Below, piece by piece: positions 16,101-17,679 of a DNA stretch of 17,679 nt. Both the position numbers and the translations under genes were made by a program. The notes under the pieces are model-generated. The model had not been told where the DNA came from, ran no database searches, and worked only from the letters and a program-made list of their open reading frames with translations. Source of the DNA: Puniceicoccales bacterium (GTDB lineage Bacteria > Verrucomicrobiota > Verrucomicrobiia > Opitutales > LL51). Numbering within the stretch: the stretch's first letter is position 1; the number at the start of each line of letters is the position of its first letter. The stretch covers positions 1-17,679 of the forward strand of contig JAIRLD010000075.1 in the NCBI GenBank assembly GCA_031259665.1. Direction: 5' to 3'.

Positions 16101-16379
16101 TTCAACGGAATCATCTGAATCTTCCCTACGATGTGGCGAAGCGGCGAACGCTTCAGAATGGCTTGTTTGCAGTTCGTGGCCTTCTAGGGGCATATCATCA
16201 ATTTCAAGGGCAGCATATTCCGTTGGAGGAGTACTTCCTGCAACTTTTTCTCCTGGTCCCATTAGGACGACACTCCCTTCTGGAGTTTTCAGTCCGCTCT
16301 TACTTTCTGAGTGTTGAGACGAATCCACATTTGGTTGCGGCTTCAAGCCACCTAAAGCGCTACTTAATCTATCTGACAT
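13122..16379 (-). CDS. Large protein with MSDRLSS leader and two copies of a new domain
   Basis: I do not recognise the family. The 1085-residue protein starts with the MSDRLSS leader shared with the protein at 10402-11415. A Ser/Pro/Glu/Asp-rich, probably disordered segment runs to about 145. Then come two copies of one domain (about 146-541 and 597-1075), each opening HTGIDVD after a Pro-rich linker. Shared landmarks: CGRKCIAEAYIQSFFPEI (203-220) and CGRQYIAETYIDLFFPEI (650-667); IFKEC (402-406, 916-920); PEALAAFT; MYVWSQSTTCIKGQ (434-447) and MYTWSQSTTCDRGQ (948-961). The second copy has an insert at about 770-850. No signal peptide or membrane segment is visible. AGGAG lies six bases before the ATG at 16377-16379. 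The domain pattern and the disordered, acidic N-terminus suit a secreted effector, but this is inference. Activity unknown. Confidence 0.88.
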   Translation of the reverse strand: MSDRLSSALGGLKPQPNVDSSQHSESKSGLKTPEGSVVLMGPGEKVAGSTPPTEYAALEIDDMPLEGHELQTSHSEAFAASPHRREDSDDSVEADPEMEPSIALDEQPEDSSPPPLISDTAEPIELLEHPIEPQSEPASPSPVKHTGIDVDTHDWQEIMKERIGANEEIRYDQSHGQRLTRHWIQQIENIQYKISRSPDKEQCGRKCIAEAYIQSFFPEIKRGNEEYKNKVRQIEEMLAHGTSKSVGHQIFSTEGHEKTSFFNQVIGPMRQLIIFTFAQKALPEDSEALQDFFEKFVIFNMISQTTIAAVANLKNSEHFGAPPITCKQPNPLGDTFGEARTYFLQWMGDDTHPSDPYECDAVNSDCIPDEEDGKESKLGRFISVYGKIDNSAMNILFVGSDIFKECITEAQRLKENKDDPEALAAFTLAIKKLMYVWSQSTTCIKGQTAILEMLIDSIAQYAGFKLESLKIPEEIKTVLENLTEDCDPSDPDNQDYSGYYGQDEESNEEFLKEFYHANTFALYMDSFEKFNQRYPCTFAPINSEMDEISPEMDGESTLQQIFQPETQPLATPVDSVSSVQPPEPSPELASPPATAHTGIDVDRYNWNLEQVRNICDQKRREEIIFTNRCPRPTTENAQNTIKSSSNKAECGRQYIAETYIDLFFPEITKGSQYISKMAEIEQRLINERNEQADLRTLTPGNYGDESFFQQTAGPLRQLITDAFEHQALDTDNDSEVQIFFEKIVHFSAIARGAIAAVTNSENMERFGDLARPLYGTSDTFKAQFKQSNSLYNDSLIYLLHPQASDDIQKLKAQLNAQLRMHFFIDYDMISPNESLHGYANYIGEPFDISFSESQNYLARWLATDLYPLDPSQWDTLKLGQQANSDYQKRSQFGCAVRGNGYVDHSYLSMLHVGSGIFKECMEEAKRLKENQNDPEALAAFTQAIKKFMYTWSQSTTCDRGQAAMLMMLVDSMAKYAGCQLKRPEVPEEARTALAQLTERFPDSNKIEGSETETGYAVRTQRRNARGEKCGESIDILRKNDEKWLQDLYYHYDVFALLMPSFAAFDERYKCEFVPLPTNETPPETT

Positions 16380-16718
16380 AATTTTCTCCTAATAAATAGA
16401 AATTATATGAATATTTTTACATAAAAAATATTTATTTCAATAATTATACCATACGTTAGTTTTTTGTAATTTTTTGTTGCCTGTCAACAATAAAAAAGTT
16501 TTGTTTTTTGTTTCATGATTGAATTTTTTGATAAAAATATGCAAAAAAGAATCCGTCCCGGAAAGGACATATTTTGCGATTATCCGATATTTTCCAACTA
16601 ATTTATTTGTGGTACCGTTCCGATTATTCAGAAAAATGGTTTTGTGAGAAAGGTACCACTATTTGCGAGTTTTCTTTGGAATTTGTTTTTCGGGTAACGG
16701 ATTATTGATTGCTTCCGT
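16380..16718. other. Gene-free spacer with one promoter and an inverted repeat
   Basis: Besides the promoter at 16443-16451, the spacer holds GTGGTACC (16609-16616) and GGTACCAC (16652-16659), inverted around a 35-base loop, roughly 60-110 bases past the stop of the His-rich gene. A small nested structure (GTCC/GGAC inside GCAAAA/TTTTGC) lies at about 16540-16577. Neither is followed by a T run, so no terminator is called. No coding frame is convincing. Confidence 0.4.
16443..16451 (-). promoter_or_regulatory. Extended -10 promoter of the 1085-residue gene
   Basis: On the - strand the extended -10 TGGTATAAT ends at 16443. Seventeen bases further upstream stands AATTAC (16466-16471), a poor -35, as is typical for extended -10 promoters. 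A TTGACA (16482-16487) lies too far away to pair with it. The leader would be about 55-60 bases and ends in TTAGGAGAAAATT before the ATG. Confidence 0.5.
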
Positions 16719-17228
16719 CTATTGCGAAGAGTGTGGGCTGCGTCTAAGGTGGCGACCGGGACCATGTCTAAAGTGATGACCAGGGCCGTGCCCAAAGTGT
16801 GGTGGCGGTGGGCGGCCATGTTCGCCATCACCGGAAGAGTGACCCGGACCATGTCTAAAGTGATGACCAGGGCCGTGCCCAAAGTGCGGTGGCGGTGGGT
16901 GGCCATGTTCGCCATCACCGAAGGGGTGGTCTGGACCATGTCTAAAGTGATGACCAGGGCCACGTCTAGAGTGGCGACCAGGGCCGCGTCCGAAGTGGCG
17001 CGGTAGATAGCATTTACCATCGTCGCAGGGTTGGTCAGGGCCGCACCGACACTGGTGCGGTGGCGGTGGTTCATGTTCGCCATCACCGAAAGGGTGATCT
17101 GGGCCGTCTCCTGCTTTATCCTGCAACGGAGGCTTAGTGGCCGAGGGACTATCTGCCGAAATGTAAGTATTGCTGAATAACACCCCCGCTATTAGGGATG
17201 ACATATATTTTAAGTGTATTGTTTTCAT
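16719..17228 (-). CDS. Secreted His/Pro/Gly-rich repeat protein
   Basis: The 169-residue protein has a signal peptide with probable cleavage after ISA (23-25). The mature part is dominated by His, Gly, Pro and Arg. Two 29-residue tandem repeats occupy 98-126 and 127-155 (GDGEHGHPPPPHFGHGPGHH and GDGEHGRPPPPHFGHGPGHH). A less regular version with four Cys (CRC at 60-62, Cys68, Cys73) precedes them. The dense HGPGHHFRH clusters suggest binding of Zn, Ni or Cu outside the cytoplasm, by analogy with other His-rich proteins; that is inference. The repeat is visible in DNA as exact 87-bp spacing (16761, 16848, 16935). There is no ribosome-binding site and the promoter lies close to the ATG, suggesting an almost leaderless mRNA. 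The overlapping antisense and shifted frames are by-products of the repeat. Confidence 0.75.
   Translation of the reverse strand: MKTIHLKYMSSLIAGVLFSNTYISADSPSATKPPLQDKAGDGPDHPFGDGEHEPPPPHQCRCGPDQPCDDGKCYLPRHFGRGPGRHSRRGPGHHFRHGPDHPFGDGEHGHPPPPHFGHGPGHHFRHGPGHSSGDGEHGRPPPPHFGHGPGHHFRHGPGRHLRRSPHSSQ
16761..16934. repeat. 87-bp tandem repeat inside the His-rich gene
   Basis: The phrase ACCATGTCTAAAGTGATGAC recurs at 16761, 16848 and 16935, exactly 87 bp apart, encoding 29-residue units. The units are nearly identical, so the copy number may vary between strains or be misassembled. Confidence 0.85.
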
Positions 17229-17239
17229 GAGTTGATATT

Positions 17240-17267
17240 ATATTATTTTTTATAATTTTATTGTCAA
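17240..17267 (-). promoter_or_regulatory. Promoter of the His-rich gene
   Basis: On the - strand a perfect TTGACA (17262-17267) is followed after 16 bp by TAATAT (17240-17245). An overlapping TATAAT (17237-17242) gives 19 bp. Only 8-11 bases separate the -10 from the ATG at 17228, so the transcript starts at or just before the start codon. Confidence 0.55.
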
Positions 17268-17370
17268 TAAAATTTCTACTCCAGAAGTATTTACAAAAAG
17301 ACAATAAACTTTACGCGGATGGCGAAATGAGATGGCTTGAATAAAAGGGGAAAGGGCTTAGGAGGATTAA

Positions 17371-17679
17371 ATGAAAATTATTCCCCTAAGCTTGATTGGA
17401 TTATCTGTCGAAGGGGATGACCTTTGCAAGGAGAAAAAGATAATGCCATTAAGAAGACCAGGAAAAAAAGTAGGCTGTCCATCGGCGAAATGGTAACTAT
17501 TTATGTTTGGTTTTTAAGATCGAAAGGGAAGGATTTTAAGACGTTTTATGAAGGATGTCAGGGGCAGTTTTGAGGGAATATTTTCCAGCAATGCCAGATT
17601 ATTCCAACTTTTTGAAGCAGAAAAAAAGAAAGGCAAAGTGTTTTTCCAATTGGCACAACGGGAGGAAAAATCGGGGTTC
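17371..17679 (+). pseudogene. IS982-family transposase, frameshifted remnant (runs off the window)
   Basis: AGGAGG five bases before ATG 17371 opens a frame that stops at 17496, but the pieces continue in other frames. Frame 1 gives LSVEGDDLCKEKK, like the first DD region of IS982 transposases. After a seven-A run (17463-17469) the next frame gives RLSIGEMVTIYVWFLRSKGK followed by DFKTFY. After TTTT (17568-17571) a third frame gives LREYFPAMPDYSNFLK. Then the first frame resumes with GKVFFQLAQREEKSGF, which resembles the later KVF-x2-LA-x-R motif, so some 50-60 residues seem deleted in between. The order and spacing match the family as I know it (normally about 290 residues). At least two single-base losses in homopolymers plus a deletion make it inactive. 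Ends and terminal repeats are not identifiable. Confidence 0.78.

Noticed and set aside
13122..16379. Possible NEL-type ubiquitin ligase because of the conserved Cys in STTC-x-RG
   Set aside because: The NEL active site is C-x-D; the three copies here read C-H-R, C-I-K and C-D-R, so the essential Asp is not conserved in that position.
16628..17086. A 152-residue - strand frame overlapping the His-rich gene
   Set aside because: Its repeats mirror the 87-bp DNA repeat in a shifted frame, and it lacks a signal peptide and ribosome-binding site. The frame with the signal peptide is the better gene.

Overview
The window looks like a chromosomal segment of a host-associated, probably intracellular bacterium. 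It carries both DNA gyrase genes (gyrB 6956-9448, gyrA 596-3052) and an L-lactate permease gene, set among ankyrin-repeat genes, large effector-like proteins of unknown family, AT-rich intergenic DNA and a decayed insertion sequence. The wording of the GyrA N-terminal half (FDKCAGIVGEVLK, SIDGDPPAAYRYTECKL) reminds me of Verrucomicrobiota/PVC gyrases. That placement is from memory and low confidence; a gyrA/gyrB tree would settle it.

Layout. 1-118: the last residues of an ankyrin-repeat gene, + strand. 119-595: a gene-free, GC-rich block packed with perfect hairpins, including a textbook + strand terminator at 438-484 and a near-identical ~53-nt direct repeat. 596-3052: gyrA, - strand. 3384-4184: a small exported ankyrin-repeat protein gene on the + strand with its own promoter, ribosome-binding site and terminator. 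4185-4914: gene-free and dominated by 2.5 copies of a 226-bp tandem repeat. 4915-6648: lactate permease, - strand. 6956-9448: gyrB, - strand. In the gap between gyrB and the permease lie a divergent copy of part of the 226-bp repeat and an echo of the gyrB 3' end.

9520-17228 is an accessory island, all on the - strand. In transcription order it holds: a secreted His/Pro/Gly-rich repeat protein; a 1085-residue protein with two copies of an unrecognised ~400-480-residue domain; a 425-residue signal-peptide protein with one more copy of that domain; a 337-residue protein whose N-terminal leader and 5' leader match those of the 1085-residue protein; a 160-residue reading frame that appears to be the frameshifted C-terminal part of the 337-residue protein; and a small, very acidic protein. 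I read the last three as a possible polymorphic-toxin-like arrangement: delivery leader, repeat stalk, C-terminal domain, then a candidate immunity protein. The conserved domain in the 425- and 1085-residue proteins is the best candidate for something undescribed. The right edge (17371-17679) holds a broken IS982-family transposase.

Working together: the gyrase genes supply the two subunits of one enzyme and the permease suggests uptake of host or environmental lactate. The rest looks like exported or host-directed protein genes that expanded by duplication. Three reading-frame breaks occur at A/T homopolymers, so either gene decay or assembly indels must be considered.
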